In this document: piece after piece, positions 1-6,209 of the stretch | Layout: each line of letters starts with the position of its first letter | Position numbering within the stretch: position 1 is the stretch's first letter | Assembly (NCBI GenBank): GCA_002313415.1 | Contig: DCBH01000005.1 | Coordinates: forward strand, 1-7,889 | Direction of reading: 5' to 3' | Source: Flavobacteriales bacterium UBA1112 | Lineage (GTDB): Bacteria > Bacteroidota > Bacteroidia > Flavobacteriales_D > Sanyastnellaceae | Length of the DNA stretch: 7,889 nt | Notes under the pieces: model-generated | Database searches by the model: none | The model's input: only the letters and a program-made list of their open reading frames with translations | Told to the model about the DNA's origin: nothing | Made by a program: the position numbers and the translations under genes

Positions 1-122
1 TGGAGTCGTTTGTTCATGGGGTCAGTTTAGGAAAAGAAAGCAAATGGGAAGGGGTGGTTGTTCATGAGTTGTGCTCTGGTGGTGTGTTTGCAAGCAACCA
101 CCGCGTCAATTCATACCTTTAA
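1..122 (+). CDS. possible C-terminal fragment of an unidentified protein
   Basis: A reading frame is open from the left edge (codons begin at base 3) to a TAA at 120-122, giving about 39 residues that end in ...ASNHRVNSYL. I do not recognise the sequence. The case for a real gene is weak: the frame is short, open to the edge, and ends only 8 bases before the next likely start on the same strand. That spacing would fit an operon with the two genes that follow. The other two forward frames close at about base 30 and base 67, so this is the longest option. If it is not coding, the same bases would be the upstream region of the gene at 131. The missing left flank would settle it. Confidence 0.28.
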   Translation, partial: ESFVHGVSLGKESKWEGVVVHELCSGGVFASNHRVNSYL

Positions 123-130
123 AGGCAACA

Positions 131-409
131 ATGGACACCATGAAGTTTCACTTCGTCAACGTGCTGTGCACAGCTGCGTGCTTATTCAAATTCGAGCTTT
201 GCGCCCAGCCGGAGATATACTTCGAGCGTGCGACCTCCTCTTTGGATATCCAAAGGGTTTTTGTTATTGCGGGAGACTCGAAGCCTTGTGAGGGCATCTC
301 CCTGGATGCCGATGATGTGGCAGAGTACGTCGAGGTAAGGCATCTTTCAGCGCACGATGTTTTGGAACGCGATTACTTGGACATTGTGCTAAATGAACTT
401 GCTCTATGA
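131..409 (+). CDS. small exported-looking hypothetical protein
   Basis: This encodes 92 residues from the ATG at 131, or 89 from a second in-frame ATG at 140. A GTG at 71 would also be in frame but adds an unconvincing leader. From 140 the protein starts MKFHFVNVLCTAACLF and continues to a CAQ-P stretch, which reads as a rough signal peptide, although K and E inside the hydrophobic segment make it imperfect. The mature part has the pattern VFVIAGDSKP...DDVAEYVEV...DIVL, faintly like the core of a TonB-receptor plug (DG.P...DDI.SIEV), but far too short and lacking the glycine-rich end. The stop codon overlaps the next start as ATGA (406-409), which suggests translational coupling to the putative lipoprotein. 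I do not recognise the family. That it is a gene rests mainly on the overlap and the signal-like start. Confidence 0.5.
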   Translation: MDTMKFHFVNVLCTAACLFKFELCAQPEIYFERATSSLDIQRVFVIAGDSKPCEGISLDADDVAEYVEVRHLSAHDVLERDYLDIVLNELAL

Positions 410-1866
410 CAAGGTTGTTTTTCTACTTAAACCTGTCTGCGGTTTGCTTTTTAGGATGCTCGCCTTCTGACGAAAGTTATTCAAAAGAGATTCTGGGTTA
501 CCGCAGTGCCAATAACAAAGTGGCTCTGTGTGAGGACATGGTTGCGTCGTTTGACACTGCAACGGTAAATCATCTTTTTTCGTTGCCTGCGACTTCACCA
601 CGAAGTAGAGATGAAGAGGTACGGCATTTCTATGAACAATATCAAGATCGGTTGGACAGCAAACCCTATTCTGGTCTAACCTTTGAGTGTAAAGGCCAGA
701 TTCTGGTTCATAGTTTTCATATCTACTGCAGAGAGCTGTTGAGTCAATCGGATGAAGGCCTCACTCAAAACCAGGAAAAGGCTGCTGATTGCGTTGAAAA
801 AATGTTGCAAGAATGTCCAACGGAATGGGATAAACGAACCCCTTTAACTCTCCACTTTAATCTACTCAGGTTAATTGAAGTCGGTATGAGAGAGTTGGAG
901 ACAGGGGTGGCTGCGGAAGAAATTGGAACGCGTTCAGTCCTTGAAATAGAGTTGAGGGCGGGAACTGGGTTGGGGACACTTCAAAAATTACTTAGAAACG
1001 CCATTTTAGAAAAAGAAAAAGACCTTCTCGACTTCATAATCGAAGGCACCGAGTCGTCTCGTCATCTTCGCTATGGAGCTGTTTGGAAAGGCTTCAACTG
1101 GTCCGAAGAATATGAAATCGCGCAAAGTCATTGGGGAAGCAATAGCCTTGAAGAGAGTTATCGTTTTGTTGGAGAGGCCATCGACGTCATGAGCGCTTCA
1201 AATGTTGAGCGCCTTTGTTCACTGACGGTGACTGAGCTAGATGAGGGGAATAGCTTCGCATCTCATGGCGCAAGGGGTTCCCGAGTGTTGCGGTTCGGTA
1301 ACGCAATGCATCCGGTTATTCTCGATTGTCTTGTGGAAATCTTGGAGAGCGAGTCTCTAAATAATCCGAAAAACATTGATCGCTTTTTCGAAGTAGTCGG
1401 CACATTAGAAAGCCACTTCCATTTACTTAGTGAATCACAGAACAACGTCGTAACCAATCGATTGCTATTCGTGATGCGCTTAGGGTGGAAGTACGACCCA
1501 TATCGCATAATGCCCGGACGAGCGAAGCCGAACAGGTTTAAGGCCGCGAGTTATCTATGTGTCTTAGCGGCACTCGATTCACCCGGTTCCATTACTAGAG
1601 ATTTAATGTCTGCTCCTGAAGAAAATCGATTACGGACCATCTCGACGGACTATCCGTTCTACATAAGCTTGGGAAAACCCGGAACCGAAGAGGTGTTAGT
1701 TAGTGCGTTGGACATGTATTTCAATAAGCAAATGGCCGATGATCTATTGAATTGCGGTAGTGCTGCTTTGGAAGATGGAGCTAAGGAGGTTTGTATAAAA
1801 AAGGGGTTGAAGGTTTATTTACGAGAGGGCGATCATGAGGGGCCTCGTTGGGGCGAAGGTGTATGA
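406..1866 (+). CDS. putative lipoprotein with a C-terminal repeat-like helical segment, function unknown
   Basis: This encodes 486 residues. The start is MTRLFFYLNLSAVCFLGC, a hydrophobic leader with a candidate lipobox Cys at residue 18. Phe at -3 is not ideal for a lipobox. Ser follows the Cys and acidic residues lie at +4 and +5, which would suit an outer-membrane lipoprotein in Bacteroidota. The long middle (about 40-420) looks mainly alpha-helical and charged and matches nothing I can name. The last 62 residues (425-486) read as a small helical unit: GTEEVL..AL, then MADDLLNCG, then LEDGAKEVCIKKG, ending GPRWGEGV. As I recall, similar endings occur in HEAT-like bacterial proteins, but I cannot confirm this. 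The ATG lies inside the stop of the preceding small gene (ATGA overlap), so the two are probably translated together and may act together at the cell envelope. No enzymatic motif is visible. Confidence 0.78.
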   Translation: MTRLFFYLNLSAVCFLGCSPSDESYSKEILGYRSANNKVALCEDMVASFDTATVNHLFSLPATSPRSRDEEVRHFYEQYQDRLDSKPYSGLTFECKGQILVHSFHIYCRELLSQSDEGLTQNQEKAADCVEKMLQECPTEWDKRTPLTLHFNLLRLIEVGMRELETGVAAEEIGTRSVLEIELRAGTGLGTLQKLLRNAILEKEKDLLDFIIEGTESSRHLRYGAVWKGFNWSEEYEIAQSHWGSNSLEESYRFVGEAIDVMSASNVERLCSLTVTELDEGNSFASHGARGSRVLRFGNAMHPVILDCLVEILESESLNNPKNIDRFFEVVGTLESHFHLLSESQNNVVTNRLLFVMRLGWKYDPYRIMPGRAKPNRFKAASYLCVLAALDSPGSITRDLMSAPEENRLRTISTDYPFYISLGKPGTEEVLVSALDMYFNKQMADDLLNCGSAALEDGAKEVCIKKGLKVYLREGDHEGPRWGEGV

Positions 1867-1926
1867 ACCTTTCATTGGCAACGCTTATCCATGTCACTCA
1901 TAAAAGCAACCTTAAAGCGCGGCTAG

Positions 1927-2334
1927 TTAATCCGCTTCGTAATGAGCTGGATTTCTAGCTTGAGGTACGATTGAACCTTTGAGTGTAGTTCGTGCAATTC
2001 CGTCCCGGATTTGAGCTTTTCCCAACGCCAAGCATGTTTGCAACCATTCTTCGTTGAAGCACAACGTGACAGGCTCATTCTGCACCCCATTGGTGACTGA
2101 CTCGATGATGTACTCCCCAGGCATCTCCAAGACCAGGTCCAAAATGATATCCCCCTTCATCTCGTTGACTTCACGGAAAAACTCACCCTGGCCAGTCTCT
2201 TCGTCAACCTTGATCACGCGAATTCGATCAAATCCATGAGGAGATTCCGAACAAATTGACTGCAGGAAAGGAAGGGTTACACGATTGTTGAAACGTTCCG
2301 CCGTGCAATCGATATTCCAAGCGGCGACGGCCAA
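1927..2334 (-). CDS. hypothetical protein, uncertain start, possible signal anchor
   Basis: The frame ends with TAA at 1927-1929 and reads 135 residues from a TTG at 2334. It stays open upstream to a TAA at 2386-2388, and that extra stretch encodes LRGLKAIALWVVILAVAAW, a good basic-then-hydrophobic signal peptide or membrane anchor. A start at 2334 would cut this segment in half. The likelier biological start is therefore further up, at CTG 2371-2373 or ATT 2353-2355, yet neither ATG nor GTG exists in the extension. The mature part contains VIKVDEETGQGEFF and GEYIIESVTNG, suggestive of a beta-rich extracytoplasmic domain, and has Cys at 10, 28, 92 and 101. No family is recognised. It converges on the putative lipoprotein gene with only 60 bases between stops. 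A gene that has lost its start codon is a real alternative. Confidence 0.45.
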   Translation of the reverse strand: MAVAAWNIDCTAERFNNRVTLPFLQSICSESPHGFDRIRVIKVDEETGQGEFFREVNEMKGDIILDLVLEMPGEYIIESVTNGVQNEPVTLCFNEEWLQTCLALGKAQIRDGIARTTLKGSIVPQARNPAHYEAD

Positions 2335-2433
2335 GATTACTACCCAGAGGGCAATTGCCTTGAGACCTCTCAGTTTTGTGCTTGCTTACACTCCACTATA
2401 CGAGGGTGCCATTCTGTTTCTTTTGCTTTCAAG

Positions 2434-2456
2434 AAACCATTCCTGGAAGATGGTTT
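2434..2456. terminator. stem-loop, possible terminator
   Basis: AAACCAT (2434-2440) and ATGGTTT (2450-2456) form a perfect 7-bp stem around a 9-base loop. It is followed on the plus strand by two more T residues and flanked on the minus-strand exit by TTGAAAG. No clear gene reads into it from the left on the plus strand. On the minus strand it would be the second hairpin after tRNA-Cys. The structure is seen directly; the terminator role is inferred. Confidence 0.35.
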
Positions 2457-2533
2457 TTGGACCTCGAGGCCACCCATTTGGGCGTTTTCTGAATGACCGC
2501 AATGGGGCTGTCGAGCTCACTTCTCCACAACTT

Positions 2534-2553
2534 GTATGCACTTCGGTATGCAC
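2534..2553. repeat. 8-bp tandem direct repeat with 4-base spacer
   Basis: GTATGCAC occurs at 2534-2541 and again at 2546-2553, separated by TTCG, giving a 12-base period. It lies in the non-coding stretch 2335-2611, just left of the terminator-like hairpin after tRNA-Cys. It could be a pair of protein half-sites or a chance duplication; nothing else supports a function. Confidence 0.35.
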
Positions 2554-2565
2554 ACGAAAACCAAG

Positions 2566-2596
2566 AAGCCCCGCTGACGTAGTGACAACGGGGCTT
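2566..2596 (-). terminator. stem-loop downstream of tRNA-Cys, probable terminator
   Basis: AAGCCCCG (2566-2573) and CGGGGCTT (2589-2596) make a perfect 8-bp GC-rich stem with a 15-base loop. It begins 15 bases beyond the 3' end of tRNA-Cys in the direction of its transcription. On the minus strand the stem is followed by CTTGGTTTTC, a T-rich but interrupted tail. Position and stem strength make a factor-independent terminator for the tRNA the natural reading. Confidence 0.6.
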
Positions 2597-2611
2597 TCCA
2601 TTTAATCGATG

Positions 2612-2682
2612 AGGTCCGAAGCGGATTCGAACCGCTGTAGCAGCTTTTGCAGAGCTGAGCCTAGCCACTCGGCCATCGGACC
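2612..2682 (-). tRNA. tRNA-Cys (anticodon GCA)
   Basis: The reverse complement folds as a complete 71-base tRNA. The acceptor stem GGTCCGA pairs perfectly with TCGGACC. The anticodon stem CAGCT/AGCTG closes the loop CTGCAAA, which puts anticodon GCA at 2648-2650. The T arm is present as GCGGTTCGAATCCGC with the invariant TTCGAAT. The discriminator base is U (plus-strand A at 2612), the known identity base for bacterial tRNA-Cys. CCA is not encoded, so the 3' end must be added after transcription. The D arm contains AGTGGCTAGGC. It is a single tRNA with its own hairpin downstream and promoter-like sequence upstream. Confidence 0.96.
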
Positions 2683-2712
2683 CTTTCCAAAGTGGTGTAC
2701 ACTGTGGGCTTG

Positions 2713-2720
2713 CGAATATA
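2713..2720 (-). promoter_or_regulatory. possible -7 element for tRNA-Cys
   Basis: On the minus strand TATATTCG matches the Bacteroidota -7 consensus TAnnTTTG except for one base, and lies 30 bases upstream of the tRNA 5' end. That would leave a short 5' leader for RNase P to remove. No clear TTTG-type -33 partner is visible, so the call is tentative. Confidence 0.3.
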
Positions 2721-2747
2721 CGTCATGGGTTTCACTAAGGTTTCCCT

Positions 2748-2782
2748 TTTGGGGGATAAATTCAGGAAAGACGGGTATAATG
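2748..2782 (+). promoter_or_regulatory. possible promoter for pssA-purS
   Basis: TTTG at 2748-2751 and TATAATG at 2776-2782 lie on the plus strand, 24 bases apart and about 40 bases before the pssA start. The second element looks more like a classical -10 box than the Bacteroidota TAnnTTTG, and the spacing is slightly long. A second candidate, TAAATTCA at 2757-2764, is also close to the -7 consensus. Either would serve the pssA-purS pair; the sequence cannot decide between them. Confidence 0.3.
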
Positions 2783-2822
2783 CAGGGGTTAAAGGGCTGA
2801 AGGTCTGGGTTAGATTTGCCAC

Positions 2823-3641
2823 ATGAACGCTTGGAAATGGGTGCCCAATGCATTGACCCTTGGCAACTTGTTGGGGGGCGTCGTCGTGTGCTGGGCGGCA
2901 GCATCGGGGTCGTTTTTGGGAGAGGCCTTGGTGGCCGATTGGACCGATGCCATGGCGTTGGGGATGCAGGAATCATGGCCTGGAGGTGTGGAAGCGCGCG
3001 GTGTACAGATGGTGGCGGTGGTGTGGGCGCTGGCGATGTTCTGTGATGTGCTGGATGGATGGGTGGCGCGGAAGCTCGACGTGGCAGGGCCGATGGGCGT
3101 GCAGCTGGACAGCTTGGCAGATGTGGTGACGGGCGGCGTGGCGCCTGCGATGGTGGCCATGCGCTTGTTTCAAGGCGAAGGGGATGCGGGGTTGACTTGG
3201 CAGATGGTGGCGTGCTTGGGCGTGGCAGCAGCGGCGGCGTACCGGTTGGCGCGTTTCAATGTGGCGGCGGAGAAGGGCAAAGGGGGGCCGTTTTTTGAGG
3301 GGTTACCGGCGCCTGCTGCTGGCGTATTCTGGTTGGGAATGATGCTCACTTGGGGAGAGCTGCGAGGCGGGGCAAACGAATCGATGTCGACGAGTCTTGC
3401 TTGGATTGGGTTGGTCGTGGTGCCGCTGGCGATGGCAAGTCGCCGGAAAATGTGGGGATTGAAAGGATGGGGTTTGAACCCCAGGGTAGATCAAATTCGT
3501 AGCGTTATGGTACCGATTGTTGTTGGAGTGGGCATTGGAACTTGGTTTGGATGTGAAAGCGTGTTTCTTGCCGTTCCGCTGTGTTTACTTTTGTACCTCA
3601 TGTTGGCCATGGCAACAACGCCGCAGAGCCAATCGCATTGA
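2823..3641 (+). CDS. pssA: CDP-diacylglycerol--serine O-phosphatidyltransferase (phosphatidylserine synthase)
   Basis: This membrane enzyme transfers phosphatidyl from CDP-diacylglycerol to L-serine, giving phosphatidylserine, the precursor of phosphatidylethanolamine. The 272 residues carry the full CDP-alcohol phosphotransferase signature: D75xxD78G79xxA82R83, then G92xxxD96xxxD100, with exact family spacing. Two other features are typical of the type II synthase: the N-terminal VPNALTLGNLLGG and the downstream YRLARFN...FEGLPAPAAG (140-167). Hydrophobic helices lie near 11-28, 61-77, 102-114, 127-142, 165-177, 192-205, 228-241 and 246-264. Residues 38-60, between the first helix and the catalytic helix, form a loop rich in G, E and W that seems longer than usual. 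The start is the first ATG giving the conserved N-terminus; no Shine-Dalgarno is visible. purS follows 27 bases later on the same strand, so they are probably co-transcribed. The coding strand is strikingly G-rich compared with the genes to its left. Confidence 0.95.
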   Translation: MNAWKWVPNALTLGNLLGGVVVCWAAASGSFLGEALVADWTDAMALGMQESWPGGVEARGVQMVAVVWALAMFCDVLDGWVARKLDVAGPMGVQLDSLADVVTGGVAPAMVAMRLFQGEGDAGLTWQMVACLGVAAAAAYRLARFNVAAEKGKGGPFFEGLPAPAAGVFWLGMMLTWGELRGGANESMSTSLAWIGLVVVPLAMASRRKMWGLKGWGLNPRVDQIRSVMVPIVVGVGIGTWFGCESVFLAVPLCLLLYLMLAMATTPQSQSH

Positions 3642-3668
3642 GACTCACCTTTTACGCATTCACAGCAC

Positions 3669-3920
3669 ATGAAATTTCGCGCTGCCATCGACATTATGCC
3701 GCTTCCCGCTTTGTTGGACCCTCAGGGAAAGGCGGTCAGCAACAACATGCCCAACATTGGGTTACCTGACATCAGCAACGTCCGCATCGGCAAGCATGTG
3801 ACCTTGGAGGTGGAAGCTGACAGCCGTGAGGCGGCGGAAGGTCAAGTGAACGACGCGTGCACCAAGCTCCTTGTCAACGAGATCATGGAGGGGTTCACCT
3901 TTCGTCTCGAAGAGATCTAA
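3669..3920 (+). CDS. purS: phosphoribosylformylglycinamidine synthase subunit PurS
   Basis: PurS is the small subunit of the three-part FGAM synthase (PurS, PurL, PurQ), which makes FGAM from FGAR, glutamine and ATP in step 4 of purine synthesis in the cytoplasm. It bridges the other two subunits and helps pass ammonia between them. The 83 residues are the normal length. They show the family landmarks: MKFRAAIDIMP at the start, LLDPQGKAV (15-23), NIGLPDISNVRIGK (29-42), TLEVEA (45-50) and a C-terminal ACTKLLVNEIMEGF (63-76). The start ATG at 3669 gives exactly the conserved N-terminus. purL and purQ are not in the window, so the subunit genes are dispersed or lie outside it. The neighbour pssA is unrelated in function. 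The gene ends 101 bases from the convergent haloperoxidase gene. Confidence 0.94.
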   Translation: MKFRAAIDIMPLPALLDPQGKAVSNNMPNIGLPDISNVRIGKHVTLEVEADSREAAEGQVNDACTKLLVNEIMEGFTFRLEEI

Positions 3921-3976
3921 GTTGGTTTTTGTGCTGAAGCAAAGACGAGGCTTTCATCCAGGGGTGCGTCGTCGTA

Positions 3977-4010
3977 CGTCCTGATCAGTGTCGACATTGA
4001 TTGCAGGACG
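3977..4010. terminator. stem-loop between convergent genes, probable bidirectional terminator
   Basis: CGTCCTG (3977-3983) pairs with CAGGACG (4004-4010) and ATCA (3984-3987) with TGAT (3998-4001). A G-U pair and two more pairs then close a TCGA loop inside the palindrome TGTCGACA (3989-3996). The only defect is a two-base bulge (4002-4003). It sits between the ends of purS and the oppositely oriented haloperoxidase gene. Neither side has a clean T tract, so termination is inferred from position and from a stem of about 14 pairs. Confidence 0.5.
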
Positions 4011-4020
4011 AATTGCGAAA

Positions 4021-6147
4021 TCAATCGCAGTTTTGATCAAAGTAGAGCAAGAAGTCTAAGATGTCATCGACTCCAACAAACCCATCTCCAGTCAGGTCTT
4101 CTGCTCCCTGAAGCGGGACGTTGTCATAGCTGGATAGGAGGATGAGCAGGTCATCAATACCTCGAAATCCGTCATCATTGAAGTCTGCTGGACAGGGCGC
4201 TTCCGCTTCAATGTGGGCGCGTGCCATGTTCATGGCGTGCTCTGCGACTTCGATGCCGATTCTTCTGCCGGGAAGGTCGTCGCAAGGAGGGTGAATCCCA
4301 CCCCAAATGCGGGACAGGCTGCATTGGTCTGAGGCGTCCCTGTAGGTGGCCCATTGCAAAACGATGTCTTGAGAGGGGCCGTCTTCAAAGACGAGGAATT
4401 CGTGGGCTGGAGCCGAAAACTCCCCCATGCCGCCAGGAAAGTAGGGGTCTCCTGTGATGGCAGTCAGAATCTCTGCTGCGGCACGCGAGAACGTGGAATG
4501 TCCACTGACATAACCGGCAAACGGAGGTGTCACAAACGAGGGCCGCTGGTAAGGCCACCAGTGTTCGGCCAAAATCCAGTCCACACCAGCTTCGTCCGTA
4601 TCTGGATTTGAAATGTGGTCGGGTCCCATCCAGGCTCGCACTTTGAGTTTGTCTACATCACTGGAACTTGGGAAGTCGGCGTCATCAGCCGTGACCATTT
4701 CACAAAACCCATCAATGAGAGGAAGGCCCGTGACGTCATAGTTGGGCAGGGCAGGGTCGGTGCATTGTCCGCGCCCTTGCATCCAACGAATGGATGAGAC
4801 AGGACGGATGTAGTCGTACCAACCCTTGTGGCTCCACGCAGCAATGGCGGCATCGTGCATGGCTCCACCCAACGTGAAGTAGGAGCATACCTCCCAGTCA
4901 AGGATTGCCATTTCTTCACCTTCGCCCATCCATCTGGGGTCGAAGTCGGGATGGTCCATTACCCCATTGAGGATGGTGAACCAGTGGCCAGGCGGTGTTT
5001 CTGAATCAGGTCCGTCCGCCCAAAACTCAGCCAAAACCCTTGCGTAGTCTCCGCGGGGAACGATTTGCGTTTCATAGGGTTGTCCCGTGGCCGGATTCAC
5101 CTCCCAACCCTCGCTTGGGTCGCCACCCTCTGCCCAATTGTAAAACTGATGGTACTCTGTATGATCAAGTTGAAACAAGGCAGGGTCGACGTTGCCCAAG
5201 GAAGCGGGGCTGATGTCCATCATTGCACCATCGTTGGGGTCGAGGTGTTCCGACCAACGCAACACCATGCTGTGACCCCAGGTATATGGGTCTTCGATGC
5301 CTTGGGCGTAGTTGAGATCCACCAAAGGCGGGGCACCCTGGTCGATCCACACGGGATAAGGCCACCCATCTGAGGCAAAGTGCATGGACATGGTGCTGTC
5401 TGGCAACCCAAAGGGTGTCACGTGTCCCCATTCAGGGCTGAGAAACGGCGGTGTTTCGTCTTCAAGAATGCCGCTTTGGCCTTGGAATGAGCTCAAGCTG
5501 ATGCTTTGCCAGCGATTGGGTTGTGTGAGAAATGGATTGCCCGGGACAGATTCGATGAAAAGGTCTGGGTTGGAGGGCGTGTAATGTTGGTTCGCATAAC
5601 CGTTGGTTTCGTTACTTCCATCCGAAGCGCCATAGGCCAAAACCTGTTGAGCGATGTAATTCCCGAGTGCTGCAGGACCATCATTCACGAAGTCGGTGCT
5701 TTGAAAACTGTTCACCCCTCCAGCCAGGGCAAATTGCTGGTAGAGCGTCATCAGGGTTGCAGTTCCTCCAGCGGTATTCAAAAATCTGTTCCACAAGAGT
5801 CGATAGGAGGCATAGTTAATCGCCGTTTCTTGCGCCCAACGCCTCGAAACTTCGTCTTCGATGTACGGCAAGTCCACCTCGACAAGAAAGGGTGTGGCAA
5901 TCGAATCATATGCCGCCCACGCGTCGTAAGAAGCCATGGACCAATGATGCAGGTTTCTGGCGTGGATTGTCGGTCGGGCGAGGTCGTTTCGAATCGCGTG
6001 CAACAGGGCTTCGTTCCATTCGCGTGCAACACTCGTTTCATTGGATGTCTGGCCCCAAGACTCAGGAACAAGCCCTGCCCAACTCGCTGCGAAAAAAGCA
6101 ACGAGCCAAATCAATCTTAGGCTTGAGTTGTAGGTTAAGCTGAGCAT
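4021..6147 (-). CDS. secreted vanadium-dependent haloperoxidase (PAP2 superfamily) with C-terminal dockerin-like module
   Basis: This is a 708-residue protein from the ATG at 6147; an in-frame GTG at 6162 would add five residues but spoils the leader. The N-terminus has a signal peptide (hydrophobic RLIWLVAFFAASWAGLV, probable cut near WGQ-TS). The vanadate site of the chloroperoxidase/PAP2 family is complete: K441 and R448 in KGWYDYIRP, S548-G549-H550 in YVSGHSTFS, and R613 and H619 in RIWGGIH. The spacings match fungal chloroperoxidase (K to R 7, R to H 6). Phe543, five residues before the Ser, matches the Phe of chloroperoxidase. Such enzymes oxidise halides with hydrogen peroxide; related proteins can be phosphatases, so the substrate is not certain. 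Residues 652-708 hold two EF-hand-like calcium loops (D655-F-N-D-D659-G and D684-L-T-G-D688-G, each followed by I/V-D-D), a dockerin-like tail. It appears to be monocistronic, with hairpins on both sides. Confidence 0.92.
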   Translation of the reverse strand: MLSLTYNSSLRLIWLVAFFAASWAGLVPESWGQTSNETSVAREWNEALLHAIRNDLARPTIHARNLHHWSMASYDAWAAYDSIATPFLVEVDLPYIEDEVSRRWAQETAINYASYRLLWNRFLNTAGGTATLMTLYQQFALAGGVNSFQSTDFVNDGPAALGNYIAQQVLAYGASDGSNETNGYANQHYTPSNPDLFIESVPGNPFLTQPNRWQSISLSSFQGQSGILEDETPPFLSPEWGHVTPFGLPDSTMSMHFASDGWPYPVWIDQGAPPLVDLNYAQGIEDPYTWGHSMVLRWSEHLDPNDGAMMDISPASLGNVDPALFQLDHTEYHQFYNWAEGGDPSEGWEVNPATGQPYETQIVPRGDYARVLAEFWADGPDSETPPGHWFTILNGVMDHPDFDPRWMGEGEEMAILDWEVCSYFTLGGAMHDAAIAAWSHKGWYDYIRPVSSIRWMQGRGQCTDPALPNYDVTGLPLIDGFCEMVTADDADFPSSSDVDKLKVRAWMGPDHISNPDTDEAGVDWILAEHWWPYQRPSFVTPPFAGYVSGHSTFSRAAAEILTAITGDPYFPGGMGEFSAPAHEFLVFEDGPSQDIVLQWATYRDASDQCSLSRIWGGIHPPCDDLPGRRIGIEVAEHAMNMARAHIEAEAPCPADFNDDGFRGIDDLLILLSSYDNVPLQGAEDLTGDGFVGVDDILDFLLYFDQNCD

Positions 6148-6179
6148 GCATCTCGTTTGCACCTGCTTTCACAGGACTA

Positions 6180-6187
6180 TAAATTTA
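6180..6187 (-). promoter_or_regulatory. possible -7 element for the haloperoxidase gene
   Basis: TAAATTTA, which is its own reverse complement, matches the Bacteroidota TAnnTTTG -7 element except for the last base. It lies 33 bases before the ATG at 6147, in an AT-rich patch between a candidate terminator and the gene. No convincing -33 TTTG is found at the right distance, so confidence is low. Confidence 0.3.
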
Positions 6188-6209
6188 CATAAATCGAAAG
6201 AAAGTGCGG

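Noticed and set aside
53..102. Inverted repeat GGTGGTTG (53-60) / CAACCACC (95-102)
   Set aside because: An 8-bp stem with a 34-base loop and no placement that makes sense as a terminator or operator; chance cannot be excluded.
87..121. Promoter-like pair TTTG (87-90) and TACCTTTA (114-121) ahead of the small gene at 131
   Set aside because: The spacing of 23 is at the edge of the Bacteroidota range, the start codon would be only about 10 bases beyond the -7 box, and the stretch may instead be the coding end of an upstream gene (stop at 120-122).
1915..1937. Weak hairpin between the convergent stops at 1866 and 1927 (AAGCG...CGCTT)
   Set aside because: Only four or five good pairs with a bulge, and it overlaps the stop region of the minus-strand gene; not enough to call a terminator.
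2285..2605. Plus-strand open frame of 106 codons across the intergenic region
   Set aside because: It overlaps the minus-strand hypothetical gene and both hairpins, and its translation shows no protein-like motif.
2612..2682. tRNA-Cys as an integration site
   Set aside because: No integrase, no repeated tRNA 3' end and no phage-like gene is visible in the window.
2602..2976. Minus-strand open frame covering tRNA-Cys and the start of pssA
   Set aside because: It is the antisense of a clear tRNA and of a conserved gene; the Pro/Arg-rich translation is typical of a shadow frame.
5506..6120. 204-codon plus-strand frame opposite the haloperoxidase
   Set aside because: It lies entirely antisense to a well-supported conserved gene and has no recognisable leader or motif.
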